From Paraglaciecola algarum (GTDB lineage Bacteria; Pseudomonadota; Gammaproteobacteria; Enterobacterales; Alteromonadaceae), in NCBI RefSeq assembly GCF_021532655.1, contig NZ_JAKGAS010000001.1, positions 186,001 to 250,000 on the forward strand: a stretch of 64,000 nucleotides of DNA. The letters run 5' to 3'. This document shows positions 10,769 through 20,640 of the stretch, piece by piece (position 1 is the first letter of the stretch; each line of letters begins with the position of its first letter). The notes beneath the pieces are model-generated. The model was not told where the DNA came from and ran no database searches. It saw only the letters and a list, made by a program, of their open reading frames with translations. Made by a program: the position numbers and the translations under genes.

Positions 10769-11707
10769 ATGGGCATGTCGTCTATCGTTAAGTTGTTAAA
10801 AAGTTATCCGTCGCTACCTATTATTGCAGCACTGTTAGTTCTTTTTTCATCATTGTCACCGTATTTTTTTACGGCCGGTAATGCTGAATCAATTTTACTA
10901 GCAAATTCAGTTGTGTTAATTGCAGCCGTTGGCATGACATTAGTATTTCTAACGGGGGGGATTGATTTGTCGATAGCTACCGTCATAAGTGCAACTGCTG
11001 TGGTGGGTGGGGTAGTTATGGCCCAAACTGATAGTGTATTTTGGGGCACAAGCGCAGCCCTTTTAGCCGGTTTATTGTTTGGTTTATTGAATGGTATTTG
11101 CGTTGGTTTCTTTGGTTTAAATCCGTTTATCACCACTATGGGCACAGCTTTAGTTGCTCGAGGTATTGCGTTCACTTTATCCGAAGGTATAGCGGTAAAA
11201 GGTACACCCGAGGTGTTATTAGATTTTGGTTTTGAGTTGTTGTGGGGCATACCTTACATAATGATTGTAGGGATATTCATAGTAGTGATTTGTTCGCTTG
11301 CTATGTCTAAAACGACTTGGGGCAGACAAGTGATGTTGTTTGGTAGCAACCGTGAGGCTGCACGTTATTGCGGTATTAATACTCGCTTGATCGAGACTAG
11401 TGTGTATGTATTATCGGGTTTACTGGCCGGAATCGCTGGTATGGTGAGTATCGCTAATTTAGGTAATGCCTTGCCAGGAGTCGGTGATACATTATTGCTA
11501 CTAATTATTGGTGGTGTGGTATTAGGCGGCACACACATGAATGGTGGTGAAGGTTCGATAATGAGAACAGTATTGGGCGTGACTATTCTGGCTACCTTAA
11601 CCAGTGGCCTTAATTTACTGGGTATTCCATTTTACGATCAATTAATTGTGCAGGGCGTATTGATTTTTGTCGGTTATACCTTGGCCATGAAGTTGAGCCG
11701 AACGTAG
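10769..11707 (+). CDS. Sugar ABC transporter, inner-membrane permease 2 (RbsC family)
   Basis: This 312-residue polytopic protein is homologous in plan to permease 1, with the pattern G-M-T-L-V-F-L-T-G-G-I-D-L-S-I-A near residue 52 and an N-R-E-A-A-R-Y-C-G-I coupling loop near residue 193. AAAGGG lies 5 bases before ATG 10769. It follows the binding-protein gene by 98 bp and is the last gene of the transporter operon; the next gene is on the opposite strand. Two different permeases with one double ATPase match the YtfR-YtfT-YjfF arrangement more than the homodimeric RbsC arrangement. Confidence 0.9.
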   Translation: MGMSSIVKLLKSYPSLPIIAALLVLFSSLSPYFFTAGNAESILLANSVVLIAAVGMTLVFLTGGIDLSIATVISATAVVGGVVMAQTDSVFWGTSAALLAGLLFGLLNGICVGFFGLNPFITTMGTALVARGIAFTLSEGIAVKGTPEVLLDFGFELLWGIPYIMIVGIFIVVICSLAMSKTTWGRQVMLFGSNREAARYCGINTRLIETSVYVLSGLLAGIAGMVSIANLGNALPGVGDTLLLLIIGGVVLGGTHMNGGEGSIMRTVLGVTILATLTSGLNLLGIPFYDQLIVQGVLIFVGYTLAMKLSRT

Positions 11708-11792
11708 AGCTTTTATATTCTTGGTATTAAACCGCTCTGTACCCACAGACTGGCCAACTTGAATGGATCTGGCCCTTAGCCGAGTTCGAGGC

Positions 11793-14687
11793 TTAGACAA
11801 TTTCATTTTGGCTTTCTATAGTGGCATTAATACGTTTTTGATACACAAAGGCGGCAGCTAACATAAAAATCCCTATACTGATCATCAGCGCCACTTTTTG
11901 CCATAACACAGCACTTGCTGCGTCTACTAAGGCTAATTTTGCTAATCCACAGCCGATGAATACCAATGCTAATTTGGAAATAAATTGACTGTGCTTGTGT
12001 GTGAAAAATAGATAACTGCCATGTAGGATTAACCATGGAGTAATTAGTATGGCTAAATCCCACTTTATTAGAATAAGTGCGCCGCTAATTGATAATAAAA
12101 GGCTTTGTAAGCAATAACCTGTTTTACTGTCGTTGAACAGTGCTAGTTTTAGTCGGTTTAATGCATGTGTCTTAAGCAAAAATATTAAAGATATCGCCAT
12201 GCTTATTAATACCCAAATGCTACTACTAATAGCCTGTCCGCTGCCCGTGATTAAAATGTATAACCATGATATTAAAATATTGAAGAAGTTTAGATATCCT
12301 AAAATTCGACGGTTTCTTGCCAGTATATTGTTTCGCTCAACACACATGCTAAGTGCAAAAATATAAACACAGGCTAAAACTCCGGCCCACACAAAATTGG
12401 CCCATTCTTGCATGTAAATAGCCATACAAGCGGCCAGATAATATAGACTTATTGAAGCAATTTTTTTGTTTAAAAGCGGCGCATGTTGTTTATGGGTGTT
12501 AATCAAAAAGTAACTAAATAGTCCGAGGCCTATCAAGTTAGCTATAGCACTTAATATAAATTGACTGTGATAATACTCTATGGTGAAAACTAGGTTATAC
12601 AGGGCAGCTATAGCAAAAATTATCAGAGATTCAGTTCTGATAAAAGGATGTTTGATTATACGGCCTAACAAGTAAGCTATTGAAGCCGCAACCCAAAAAG
12701 CCAAAGCAGAAAATTCATTGTAGTGTTTGATGGCAGAAGGTAAAAATGTCACAGGTAAAACAAGGTAAAAAGTTAACCTGAGGTTTTCTGCGATATTTGC
12801 CAATGGTCCAGTTTGTTTAGTACGACGATAAAACTCTGCAAATAACCAAGATTCAGCAAACACAAAGATCAAAGCAACTTTGGCGTAATCAGGCAAATCT
12901 CTAAAGGATAGAGACTGCACTTCATTGATACCTAAAACGCAAATTCCAACGGCAACTGCGCTGGCCACGTTAACCATGATTTCTGAGGTTTTACAGCTTG
13001 TTCTATAAGTTTTAACTAACAACCAGATTTGTAATGGTAAGACCGCTACGGCCATCCAAACACCAAGGTTTACCCATAAAAGTGATAAAATAAACAAACT
13101 TAACCAAATTGATTCAATTGGCCTTAGAGCTTGAAGAAGTTGAACTTCCCACTCGTTTTCAACTTTATGATTGGCTAATAGTTTTCTAATTCCAAAAATT
13201 ATTGCACCAATACTTGCCACGACTAAAATACCTTTTAGGGTAAGAAGAGCTGGATCGGGAAAATAAGGCAAAACGGCAAATACAGCATGCAAAACCGCAA
13301 ACGTTAATAAAGCATAAGCTTCAACTCTTACAGACTGATAGTTTTCTTTTAAGGCTAGATACAAAATAAATAAGCCTTCGATACCAATGGCAAATCCCCA
13401 ATAGTCAGGGGCAAACCAACTGATAATCGCCACTAACATCCAAGTACTAGCAAATAGGGTATGTAAAGAACTGGCATAACTATTTTGTGTTTTAGTCTTA
13501 AATACTAAATAACTACTTAATAGAGTATTGAAAATGGCTAGGGTAGGGAGTACCCAAACGTTAGTGATGTCGGATTGATAAAAAATGCCTATGTTGGCAA
13601 ATAAAATCATGACGGATAACACTATGAGGTTTTTGCTTACCTGACTGTTAAGCTTTATAAAATGGTATAAGTAGAATAAAAATAAGCAGTAAAATCCTTG
13701 ACTGAAATAGGCAATAAAATGCTCTACCAGTACAAATGTTATTAAAAACTCTAAACAGCTGTAAGTAACAAATACACTCACTATCCCTAACCATGGCCAA
13801 TTTTTATTTATGGCCTGATACAAGCTGGCCATAATAATAAAACCTAACCCGACTAAGTATAAACTTGTACCTGCTTGATCTAATTGAGAAATAAGTGGAA
13901 TTGCGGCTCCACCTATTACTGATAATGCACTGACAGTCTTTGTATCGAATTTGTTTGCAAAAACGAAACCGACTCCCGCTATGGCAAAATAACTGAGTAA
14001 GACAGCCCAGTCTGGAAGTAGTTGATAGAAGCTGCCTGCCATGTAAACCGTTATATAATTGAGTAATAGACCTAAACCCACTATGGCTGAGTTAAACTCT
14101 GGGTATTTATTTTTCTTTGCTAAATAAGCGCCAGATAGGGTGGTACCAATGGCTACTATAAACAATAAGAGCGATTGACTCCCTGCGCCTAATTCACCCA
14201 CTAACAATTGAGTGAGGTAGCCAAAACCTGCTACCAGCAAGACTATGCCGATAAGCATAAATACAAAAATAGGCCCTTGCCCTTTTGCTTGATAGTGTTG
14301 GTATAAGTTTAATAATGGCGATAAAAACCTAGTGAAGGGTGACGAGAGACTAATCAGCTGTTGGCCACTTTCTTTTAAAAACGAACCAATGGCAGAAAGT
14401 TTAGGCTGTTGTTTATCTGTTTGATGAGATGCACTACTTATTGTAGCAGCCATTTGCCGCTCAGCTTTTGGCTCTGTATGTGGCTTATCTGTATCTGGAT
14501 TAAAACCAGCGAAGTGGTCGGTTAGTTGTTGATTTTTAGTGTCATTTGTTTCAGGGGCGGGCGAACCTACATCACTGGTTAATGAAGCAATTTTTTGTTC
14601 TAGTTTTTGCAAGCGAGTTGAAAATTCTACTCGAGTAAGTGCCAGCTCTCGTTGTAGCTCATCAATTTGTGAATCCTTCGACGACAT
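11793..14687 (-). CDS. DUF2339 multi-spanning membrane protein
   Basis: The 964-residue protein begins with a short coiled coil (about residues 5-42, L-Q-R-E-L-A-L-T-R-V-E-F-S heptads) and a polar linker to about residue 130, then has more than twenty hydrophobic segments to the C-terminus. This plan and length match the DUF2339 family of inner-membrane proteins, whose function is unknown. The start ATG at 14687 has AGGAAGA upstream. It is convergent with the sugar transporter genes and transcribed alone, so nothing ties it to the carbohydrate functions around it. Confidence 0.8.
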   Translation of the reverse strand: MSSKDSQIDELQRELALTRVEFSTRLQKLEQKIASLTSDVGSPAPETNDTKNQQLTDHFAGFNPDTDKPHTEPKAERQMAATISSASHQTDKQQPKLSAIGSFLKESGQQLISLSSPFTRFLSPLLNLYQHYQAKGQGPIFVFMLIGIVLLVAGFGYLTQLLVGELGAGSQSLLLFIVAIGTTLSGAYLAKKNKYPEFNSAIVGLGLLLNYITVYMAGSFYQLLPDWAVLLSYFAIAGVGFVFANKFDTKTVSALSVIGGAAIPLISQLDQAGTSLYLVGLGFIIMASLYQAINKNWPWLGIVSVFVTYSCLEFLITFVLVEHFIAYFSQGFYCLFLFYLYHFIKLNSQVSKNLIVLSVMILFANIGIFYQSDITNVWVLPTLAIFNTLLSSYLVFKTKTQNSYASSLHTLFASTWMLVAIISWFAPDYWGFAIGIEGLFILYLALKENYQSVRVEAYALLTFAVLHAVFAVLPYFPDPALLTLKGILVVASIGAIIFGIRKLLANHKVENEWEVQLLQALRPIESIWLSLFILSLLWVNLGVWMAVAVLPLQIWLLVKTYRTSCKTSEIMVNVASAVAVGICVLGINEVQSLSFRDLPDYAKVALIFVFAESWLFAEFYRRTKQTGPLANIAENLRLTFYLVLPVTFLPSAIKHYNEFSALAFWVAASIAYLLGRIIKHPFIRTESLIIFAIAALYNLVFTIEYYHSQFILSAIANLIGLGLFSYFLINTHKQHAPLLNKKIASISLYYLAACMAIYMQEWANFVWAGVLACVYIFALSMCVERNNILARNRRILGYLNFFNILISWLYILITGSGQAISSSIWVLISMAISLIFLLKTHALNRLKLALFNDSKTGYCLQSLLLSISGALILIKWDLAILITPWLILHGSYLFFTHKHSQFISKLALVFIGCGLAKLALVDAASAVLWQKVALMISIGIFMLAAAFVYQKRINATIESQNEIV

Positions 14688-14914
14688 CTATGTCTTCCTA
14701 TACAGCCCGCCATTTATAAAAATCAAAATAACATAGAGTGTATGTTTTTAAAACGTACTCGTATGAACATCCCTGCTAACTTTTTGGCTAGGCTCTCGCT
14801 ATTTTAAAGAGGGGGACCATAGTCGTTAGCTTACAATGAAGAATTTGCAGATAAGTATTGGGTTACCTCTGCATTTTATATCCATATGCAGAGGCGTTAT
14901 TGCATGTATAGAGT

Positions 14915-15838
14915 TTAAAACTTATTTACTTCTAACCAATACAAAAAGGCATCAAACCATTTATTACTTGTTTTGTCTGGATTACCTAGGCCAAACCCGT
15001 GACCACCATTTTGATATAGGTGAAGTTCGACCGGAATTTTAGCGTCATACCAAGATTTAATAACACCAAACTCACCATTAAACAAAAAGTCATCTGTGGC
15101 AAGTGCTGCAAACATTGGAGGAGCATTTTTCGGTACATCGACAGGACCCATTCCTCCGTAGATTGGACCAATAAATGCTAAATTTACCTTTTTAGAATGC
15201 AATGTTGTATGCATGGTTAAACCCGCACCAGCAGAGAATCCAATCATACCAATTCTTTTTTCATCTACTCCCCACTTTTCAGCATTTTTGAGAATAAGTG
15301 CATAGGCAGCTTCGGCATCTTCAAGTTGGTTGGATAAATTCCAGCGAGGTCTTCTTGGAGGCGTATCAGCGTCATCAGAAGAAGGCGCGGCTTCTGCAAA
15401 ACGTTGGTTCATTTGAGTTTCAAAGTCGACTAATTTGTCAGCGGTTGGCTGTAAACGATACTTAAGCACAAAAGCGTTAATACCTTTATCCGCAAGAGCT
15501 TGCGCAACTTCCCAGCCTTCATTACCCAGAGATAACCATCTAAAGCCTCCACCTGGAGCAACAATAACACTCAAGCCGTTAGCTTTTTTAGGGGCTGCCA
15601 AAAATGGCGTTAAGGTGGCTGTTGTTATATTTCGCGCCATAGGATCGCCCCATTGACGAAACCACGATTCACTGGCAGGTTGATTATCAACTCCTCCGGT
15701 TTCTAATGGGATAGCATTGGGCTCTTCTGGGGCGTCTATCAGATACATAGTCCCGTCCTGAGCAAATAATGAGGTGTGAAATAAGACCGAAAAAATAACC
15801 AAACATTTAGATATGAAACAACTGCATTTTTTGAACAT
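14915..15838 (-). CDS. Secreted alpha/beta-hydrolase, acetyl-esterase type
   Basis: ATG 15838 follows an AAAGGA site and begins a 307-residue protein; a TTG three codons earlier is less likely. Residues 1-27 form a signal peptide ending S-L-F-A-Q. The mature enzyme shows an oxyanion-loop segment V-A-P-G-G-G-F-R, the nucleophile elbow G-F-S-A-G and a C-terminal G-G-H-G-F-G-L-G with the expected catalytic His. These are features of the lipase/acetyl-xylan-esterase-like hydrolases often found in polysaccharide loci. It is divergent from a second esterase gene and probably removes acyl groups from an oligosaccharide, but the substrate is unproven. Confidence 0.82.
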   Translation of the reverse strand: MFKKCSCFISKCLVIFSVLFHTSLFAQDGTMYLIDAPEEPNAIPLETGGVDNQPASESWFRQWGDPMARNITTATLTPFLAAPKKANGLSVIVAPGGGFRWLSLGNEGWEVAQALADKGINAFVLKYRLQPTADKLVDFETQMNQRFAEAAPSSDDADTPPRRPRWNLSNQLEDAEAAYALILKNAEKWGVDEKRIGMIGFSAGAGLTMHTTLHSKKVNLAFIGPIYGGMGPVDVPKNAPPMFAALATDDFLFNGEFGVIKSWYDAKIPVELHLYQNGGHGFGLGNPDKTSNKWFDAFLYWLEVNKF

Positions 15839-16178
15839 ATAATCCAATCCTTTTTATAAATTAATTGTTTACTACTCTTTTATTTAATAACAAGCTACTT
15901 GGTGCAGTTTGTTACGTTTTTACTTTACAAAACGGTGAAAATCTCCAATGAAATTCTCCACTATCACAATACAATTGCTCTGTTCAACTCAGCACCATCT
16001 GTAAAAAACATTAACGTATATAAAAAACTACTGCATTTGTTAAAAGAAATTAATCAATTACTTAATATAGCAATAACATATTAGTAACGCAGGGTTTACA
16101 GTGCGGTTCTCGGAGACAATTATTAACAAATCAGCTCATTGGCAACTTATGCAAAACTTATTAAGGAAAAGCAAAAAT
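15839..16178. other. Divergent intergenic region between two esterase genes
   Basis: About 340 bp of AT-rich DNA separates two divergently transcribed esterase genes and must contain promoters for both the leftward gene and the rightward esterase-GH95 operon. Short open frames occur but lack ribosome sites and protein-like composition. I could not identify an operator or hairpin with confidence. Confidence 0.4.
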
Positions 16179-17216
16179 ATGAAACCATCCATCTTATTTA
16201 AACCGCTAGCTGTTTTACTCTTGCTATGTATCCAACCTGTTTTTGCTGCACATCAAGTTAACTCTTTTTTAGATATCGAATGGGCACAACCTAAAGGTTT
16301 TAAACTCACAACGGACATCTATGTGCCGGATACAGGCTACAAAAAAATGCCTGTGCTTATTATTTACCATGGTGGTGGCTGGCTATTAAATACCAAAGAA
16401 ATCATGACCGACTTGTCTCGTCATATTGCGGGTAATGCCAATATTGTTGTGGTGAATATGAATTACCGCACACTTGCTAGCGTGAATAACACTACCACCC
16501 CTAACGAGATTATTAACGATGCTATGGGCGCTGTTTTGTGGGTGAAGGATAATATAAAAAAATATAATGGTGACCCAACTCGAGTGGCCGTTACTGGCGA
16601 TAGTGCTGGTGGACAGATTGCGGCTATGGTGACATTGGCCTGGCGTAATTTACAGAATGATAGTTTTAATGCAGAGAAACTTGGATTCACTCCTAGTTAT
16701 TTACCTACTGGCAAAACATCAGAACAAGTGGCAGCGGAAGATGGCTTAGCAGTGCAAGCGACTATTTTAAGTTACGCTGCATTTGATATGCATGGAGTAG
16801 CTAAAAGTGGCTTTGAAAAAAACTCCAATCCGTTTTGGAAATGGGCTAATGCGTCTGCTCGCGGTATGTTTGGTGACAATATTAATGTGGAAGATAACCC
16901 AGAGTATTATCACGCTGTTTCACCTTTGCATTATATAGTAGAACATAAAAACTATGTGCTGCCGCCGCAATTTGTGTTGGTTGGGCGCAACGATACTATG
17001 ACCACTCCTGAGTCGGCAGAAAATTATGTCAATCTGCTTAAACAAGCAGGACAAACTGTAAAATTTAAAATTTACGAGAATAGAACACACGGATTTTTAG
17101 ATAGTGGTTGCCCTCCTTATTCAAGTGGCTGTTTTGCCGAATTAGCCGTGCCAATAGTCAATGACATGATTACGTTTTTAAATGATGTATTTACACCTAA
17201 AAATAGTGGAAATTAA
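16179..17216 (+). CDS. Secreted alpha/beta-hydrolase, hormone-sensitive-lipase-like esterase
   Basis: ATG 16179 has AAGGAAAAG upstream and opens with a signal peptide (K-P-S-I-L-F-K-P then a Leu-rich core, cleavage near V-F-A-A), so 345 residues are encoded. The HGGGW oxyanion motif (about residue 65) and the G-D-S-A-G-G nucleophile elbow (about residue 150) define the type IV esterase family. A late D-T-M-T-T-P and an R-T-H-G-F-L supply the expected Asp and His. GH95 follows after only 3 bp, so the two are very likely co-translated and may act in turn on an acylated oligosaccharide. Confidence 0.87.
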   Translation: MKPSILFKPLAVLLLLCIQPVFAAHQVNSFLDIEWAQPKGFKLTTDIYVPDTGYKKMPVLIIYHGGGWLLNTKEIMTDLSRHIAGNANIVVVNMNYRTLASVNNTTTPNEIINDAMGAVLWVKDNIKKYNGDPTRVAVTGDSAGGQIAAMVTLAWRNLQNDSFNAEKLGFTPSYLPTGKTSEQVAAEDGLAVQATILSYAAFDMHGVAKSGFEKNSNPFWKWANASARGMFGDNINVEDNPEYYHAVSPLHYIVEHKNYVLPPQFVLVGRNDTMTTPESAENYVNLLKQAGQTVKFKIYENRTHGFLDSGCPPYSSGCFAELAVPIVNDMITFLNDVFTPKNSGN

Positions 17217-17219
17217 GTA

Positions 17220-19706
17220 ATGGCTACGAAAAAAATACATGGGTGTTTAGTATTTTGTTTGTGCATTGTCATTACATGGGGGCGAAGCGCACTAGCAGAT
17301 CCAGGCCCGCAAACCCTATGGTATAACGAACCTGCCTCTCAATGGGAAGCCGCATTTCCTATAGGTAATGGCCGCTTGGGAGCCATGGTTTATGGTGGTG
17401 TAGCAACTGAAACAATTCAATTAAATGAAGATACCTTTTGGGCGGGCGGCCCACACAATAATCTAAATGTAGGTGCCAAAGAAGCACTGCCAGAAATAAG
17501 AAGGTTGCTGAGTATTGGTGATTATGATGCAGCATCAAAAATGGCAGAAAAACACATTACCAGTCAAGGGGCACAAGGCATGCCTTATCAATCGGCTGGG
17601 GTACTCAATTTAGAATTTTCAGGTCATCAAAACTATACCCATTATTATCGGGAATTAGATTTAGAAAATGCCTTAACTACAACCCGTTATCAAATCGATG
17701 ATGTGAAGTATCAACGAGAAGTGTTTAGCTCATTTGTGGATAACGTGATTATTATCCACCTGACTGCAAGCGAAAAAAATGCTTTGAATTTTTCTATATC
17801 TTTATCCCATCCCGACGAAATGCCTGTTAGCGTCATAACCAAGAGTGCTAGCTTGTTAATGCAAGGCACATCTATAGATCATGAAGGCATTAAGGGCCAA
17901 GTCAAATTGGCGAATTTGGTGAAAATAGTCAAACATGACGGGCAAATAGAACAAAGTGATCAATCACTTAATATCACCAATGCTTCAGACGTGATTATTG
18001 TGGCTTCTTTAGCTACTAATTTTAATAATTATAAAGACATCAATGCCAATGCCCTACGAAAAGCAGAAAACTATTTGTATATGGCTGAGAAAAAACTGAC
18101 CGGCGTCAACAAGGCTTATCAGTCAGCATTACAAGAACATACGCAATTTTATCAAGAGTACTTTAATCGGGTGTCTTTGAATTTGGGCAGCAATTCATTT
18201 GTTAAAGAGCCTACCGATATTCGTATTAAAGAGTTCGCAAATCGATACGACCCTTCGTTAGTCGCTTTGTATTTTCAGTTTGGTAGGTATTTACTGATTT
18301 CTTCATCCCAACCCGGTTCCCAAGCTGCGAATTTACAGGGAATATGGAATCCACACTCTACGCCCCCTTGGGATAGCAAATATACACTGAACATCAATTT
18401 TGAGATGAATTATTGGCCAACAGAAGTGACGCAACTCACTGAACTAAATGAGCCATATATTCGATTAGTGCGAGAATTAGCCGAATCAGGCCGCGAAGCA
18501 GCCGAAAAAATGTATGGGGCACGAGGTTGGATGGCCCATCACAATACGGATATATGGCGAATAAGTGGTGCTATCGATTGGTCATGGGGTTCATGGCCAA
18601 CAAGTAACGCTTGGTTAGTTGAACACCTGTGGCAAAAATACCTATATAGCGGTGATGAAACCCACTTAAAAAGTATTTACCCTATCATGAAGGGAGCTTG
18701 TGAATTCTTTGAAGATTTTTTAGTACTCGATGAAAAAACTGGCTGGTTGATCGTATCGCCGTCTATGTCACCTGAAAATCCAGCACCTGTTACTGGACAA
18801 AAAATTGCAGCAGGTGTGACTTTAGATAATCAATTATTGTTCGATCTTTTCTCACACAGTATACGTGCAGCAAAAATTCTTAACTTAGACAATAGTTCGA
18901 TACAAAAATGGCAAGGCATTATTGATAAATTACCTCCCATGCAAATAGGTAAATATCATCAATTGCAAGAATGGCTGCAAGACTGGGACGACCCTGAAGA
19001 TCATCATCGTCATGTTTCTCACCTTTATGGTCTTTACCCAAGTAATTTGATCTCACCTATTCGTACCCCTGAATTATTTAATGCGGCGAAAGTGAGCCTT
19101 GAGCAAAGAGGCGATCCGTCCACGGGATGGTCTATGAATTGGAAGATTAATTTATGGGCGCGTTTGTTAAATGGTAACCGAGCTTTAAAGTTAATAAAGG
19201 ATCAAATTCAATTGGTGAAAGCAACCTCTGGTGAAGCGGGCGGCACTTATCCAAATATGTTTGACGCACATCCGCCATTTCAAATTGATGGTAACTTTGG
19301 CTTTACTTCGGGTGTGGTTGAAATGCTGATACAAAGCCATGACGGCAGTATTCATCTGTTACCAGCACTTCCAGAAGTGTGGCCTGCAGGCGAAGTAAAA
19401 GGCTTGGTTGCTCGCGGAGGATTTATAGTGGATATCAAATGGCAAAACGGCGAGGTGAATTATCTGAAAGTCACCTCTCGTCTTGGTGGTAATTTACGTT
19501 TACGCACCTATGCCCCATTACCTAAAGAACAAGGCTTTAAAACTACTATTGCCACTGGCTCAAATAGCAACCCGTTCTACGAATTACCGAAAGATAAACC
19601 CTTTATAAAACACACCAATAAAAACTTACCTACCTTGTCACTGGATAACTCATTTTTATCTGAGATTAATACCAAGGCTGGGCAAAGTTATATTTGGGGG
19701 CAGTAA
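17220..19706 (+). CDS. GH95-family alpha-L-fucosidase / alpha-L-galactosidase
   Basis: The 828-residue protein has a signal peptide ending near A-L-A-D (residue 27), then an N-terminal beta-domain starting L-W-Y-N-E-P-A-x-x-W-E-A-A-F-P-I-G-N-G-R, the classic GH95 opening. The (alpha/alpha)6 domain carries N-I-N-F-E-M-N-Y-W (Asn391, Asn393), H-N-T-D-I-W (from His441), S-P-S-M-S-P-E-N and D-G-N-F-G (Asp690). These correspond to the catalytic Asn, Glu and Asp regions known from the bifidobacterial enzyme AfcA. Known GH95 enzymes cleave alpha-1,2-L-fucose or alpha-L-galactose; with GH117 nearby either is plausible. It starts 3 bp after the esterase gene. Confidence 0.93.
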   Translation: MATKKIHGCLVFCLCIVITWGRSALADPGPQTLWYNEPASQWEAAFPIGNGRLGAMVYGGVATETIQLNEDTFWAGGPHNNLNVGAKEALPEIRRLLSIGDYDAASKMAEKHITSQGAQGMPYQSAGVLNLEFSGHQNYTHYYRELDLENALTTTRYQIDDVKYQREVFSSFVDNVIIIHLTASEKNALNFSISLSHPDEMPVSVITKSASLLMQGTSIDHEGIKGQVKLANLVKIVKHDGQIEQSDQSLNITNASDVIIVASLATNFNNYKDINANALRKAENYLYMAEKKLTGVNKAYQSALQEHTQFYQEYFNRVSLNLGSNSFVKEPTDIRIKEFANRYDPSLVALYFQFGRYLLISSSQPGSQAANLQGIWNPHSTPPWDSKYTLNINFEMNYWPTEVTQLTELNEPYIRLVRELAESGREAAEKMYGARGWMAHHNTDIWRISGAIDWSWGSWPTSNAWLVEHLWQKYLYSGDETHLKSIYPIMKGACEFFEDFLVLDEKTGWLIVSPSMSPENPAPVTGQKIAAGVTLDNQLLFDLFSHSIRAAKILNLDNSSIQKWQGIIDKLPPMQIGKYHQLQEWLQDWDDPEDHHRHVSHLYGLYPSNLISPIRTPELFNAAKVSLEQRGDPSTGWSMNWKINLWARLLNGNRALKLIKDQIQLVKATSGEAGGTYPNMFDAHPPFQIDGNFGFTSGVVEMLIQSHDGSIHLLPALPEVWPAGEVKGLVARGGFIVDIKWQNGEVNYLKVTSRLGGNLRLRTYAPLPKEQGFKTTIATGSNSNPFYELPKDKPFIKHTNKNLPTLSLDNSFLSEINTKAGQSYIWGQ

Positions 19707-19752
19707 CAAGTCCTACTAAACACTGGGTATTACATTAATTAAGGAAATAAAA

Positions 19753-20640
19753 ATGCACAATTTGTTCACACGCTTTCTTGTAAGCAGTCTGTTCTGTTGT
19801 TTTTCTTACTGCAGTTATGCAGAGATAACAGATACCAAAGTAATAGATAATGGTGGAAGTGGTAAATATAAAGCGATCGTTTCTTCAGACTCTTTGCTGC
19901 CTGGATATGTGATCTACCAGCCTAAAAATCTTCAGGAAACGTTACAATCAGAACAACGCCTTCCGGCGATAATTTTTGCTAATGGTGCTTGTAGTGATAG
20001 TTCCTTGGAATATGAACGGATGTTGACAGAAATCGCATCCCACGGTTATTTGGTGATTACGCTTGGGTCAATACAAAAGGTTAAAGATGATCGTCCTTTT
20101 AAAAACGTAACCAACGCTATGATGGGGAAGGCACTTGATTGGCTTAGCGAAACGTCGGAAGATAAGGACAGTAGATATTATCACGCTGTCGACTTAAACA
20201 AGATTGGCTTTGCTGGTCATTCTTGTGGCGGCGCTCAGTTGTTGGCTATGGCGAGTGATTCCCGCGTAAAGACCTATTTAATGTTCAACTCTGGCATTGG
20301 TGATATGAGCATGGCTCAAGCGGATCGAAGCTCCTTGGCGTCACTGCATGGGCCTACTATATATCTTGTGGGCGGTGATTCGGATGTTGCGACTCCAAAC
20401 GCTAAGCTTGATTATCAACGAATTGACCATGTACCAGTTGTTTTGGCTAACGATTTAGATGGCGGCCACTCGGGCACATTTAATCAACCTCGCGGCGGTT
20501 CATTTGCCAGTCTGGCCCTAAAATGGTTGGATTGGCAGTTAAAGGAGCAAGATACCTATGCGCCAATCTTTCTCGCTGGCAAACTTGATAATTTTGCCGG
20601 CTGGAGCGTCAAAGGCAAACAATTTGAAGGTATTAAATGA
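19753..20640 (+). CDS. Secreted alpha/beta-hydrolase, chlorophyllase/dienelactone-hydrolase-like
   Basis: The 295-residue protein has a signal peptide ending near S-Y-A-E (residue 24). It shows the nucleophile elbow G-H-S-C-G-G (about residue 157) and a late G-G-H-S-G-T-F segment that may hold the catalytic His. The long N-terminal region and the A-N-G-A-C-S-D oxyanion segment resemble the secreted hydrolases grouped with PET-hydrolase and chlorophyllase-like folds. AAGGAAATAAAA precedes ATG 19753. Its stop overlaps the start of the next esterase (ATGA), so the pair is translationally coupled. The acyl group it removes is not known. Confidence 0.78.
   Translation: MHNLFTRFLVSSLFCCFSYCSYAEITDTKVIDNGGSGKYKAIVSSDSLLPGYVIYQPKNLQETLQSEQRLPAIIFANGACSDSSLEYERMLTEIASHGYLVITLGSIQKVKDDRPFKNVTNAMMGKALDWLSETSEDKDSRYYHAVDLNKIGFAGHSCGGAQLLAMASDSRVKTYLMFNSGIGDMSMAQADRSSLASLHGPTIYLVGGDSDVATPNAKLDYQRIDHVPVVLANDLDGGHSGTFNQPRGGSFASLALKWLDWQLKEQDTYAPIFLAGKLDNFAGWSVKGKQFEGIK

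Noticed and set aside
11712..11792. Terminator between the second permease gene and the DUF2339 gene
   Set aside because: No stable GC stem with a T run could be found between these convergent genes.
15899..16084. 61-codon open frame in the divergent esterase spacer
   Set aside because: No ribosome site, composition dominated by AT-rich codons, and no recognisable motif.
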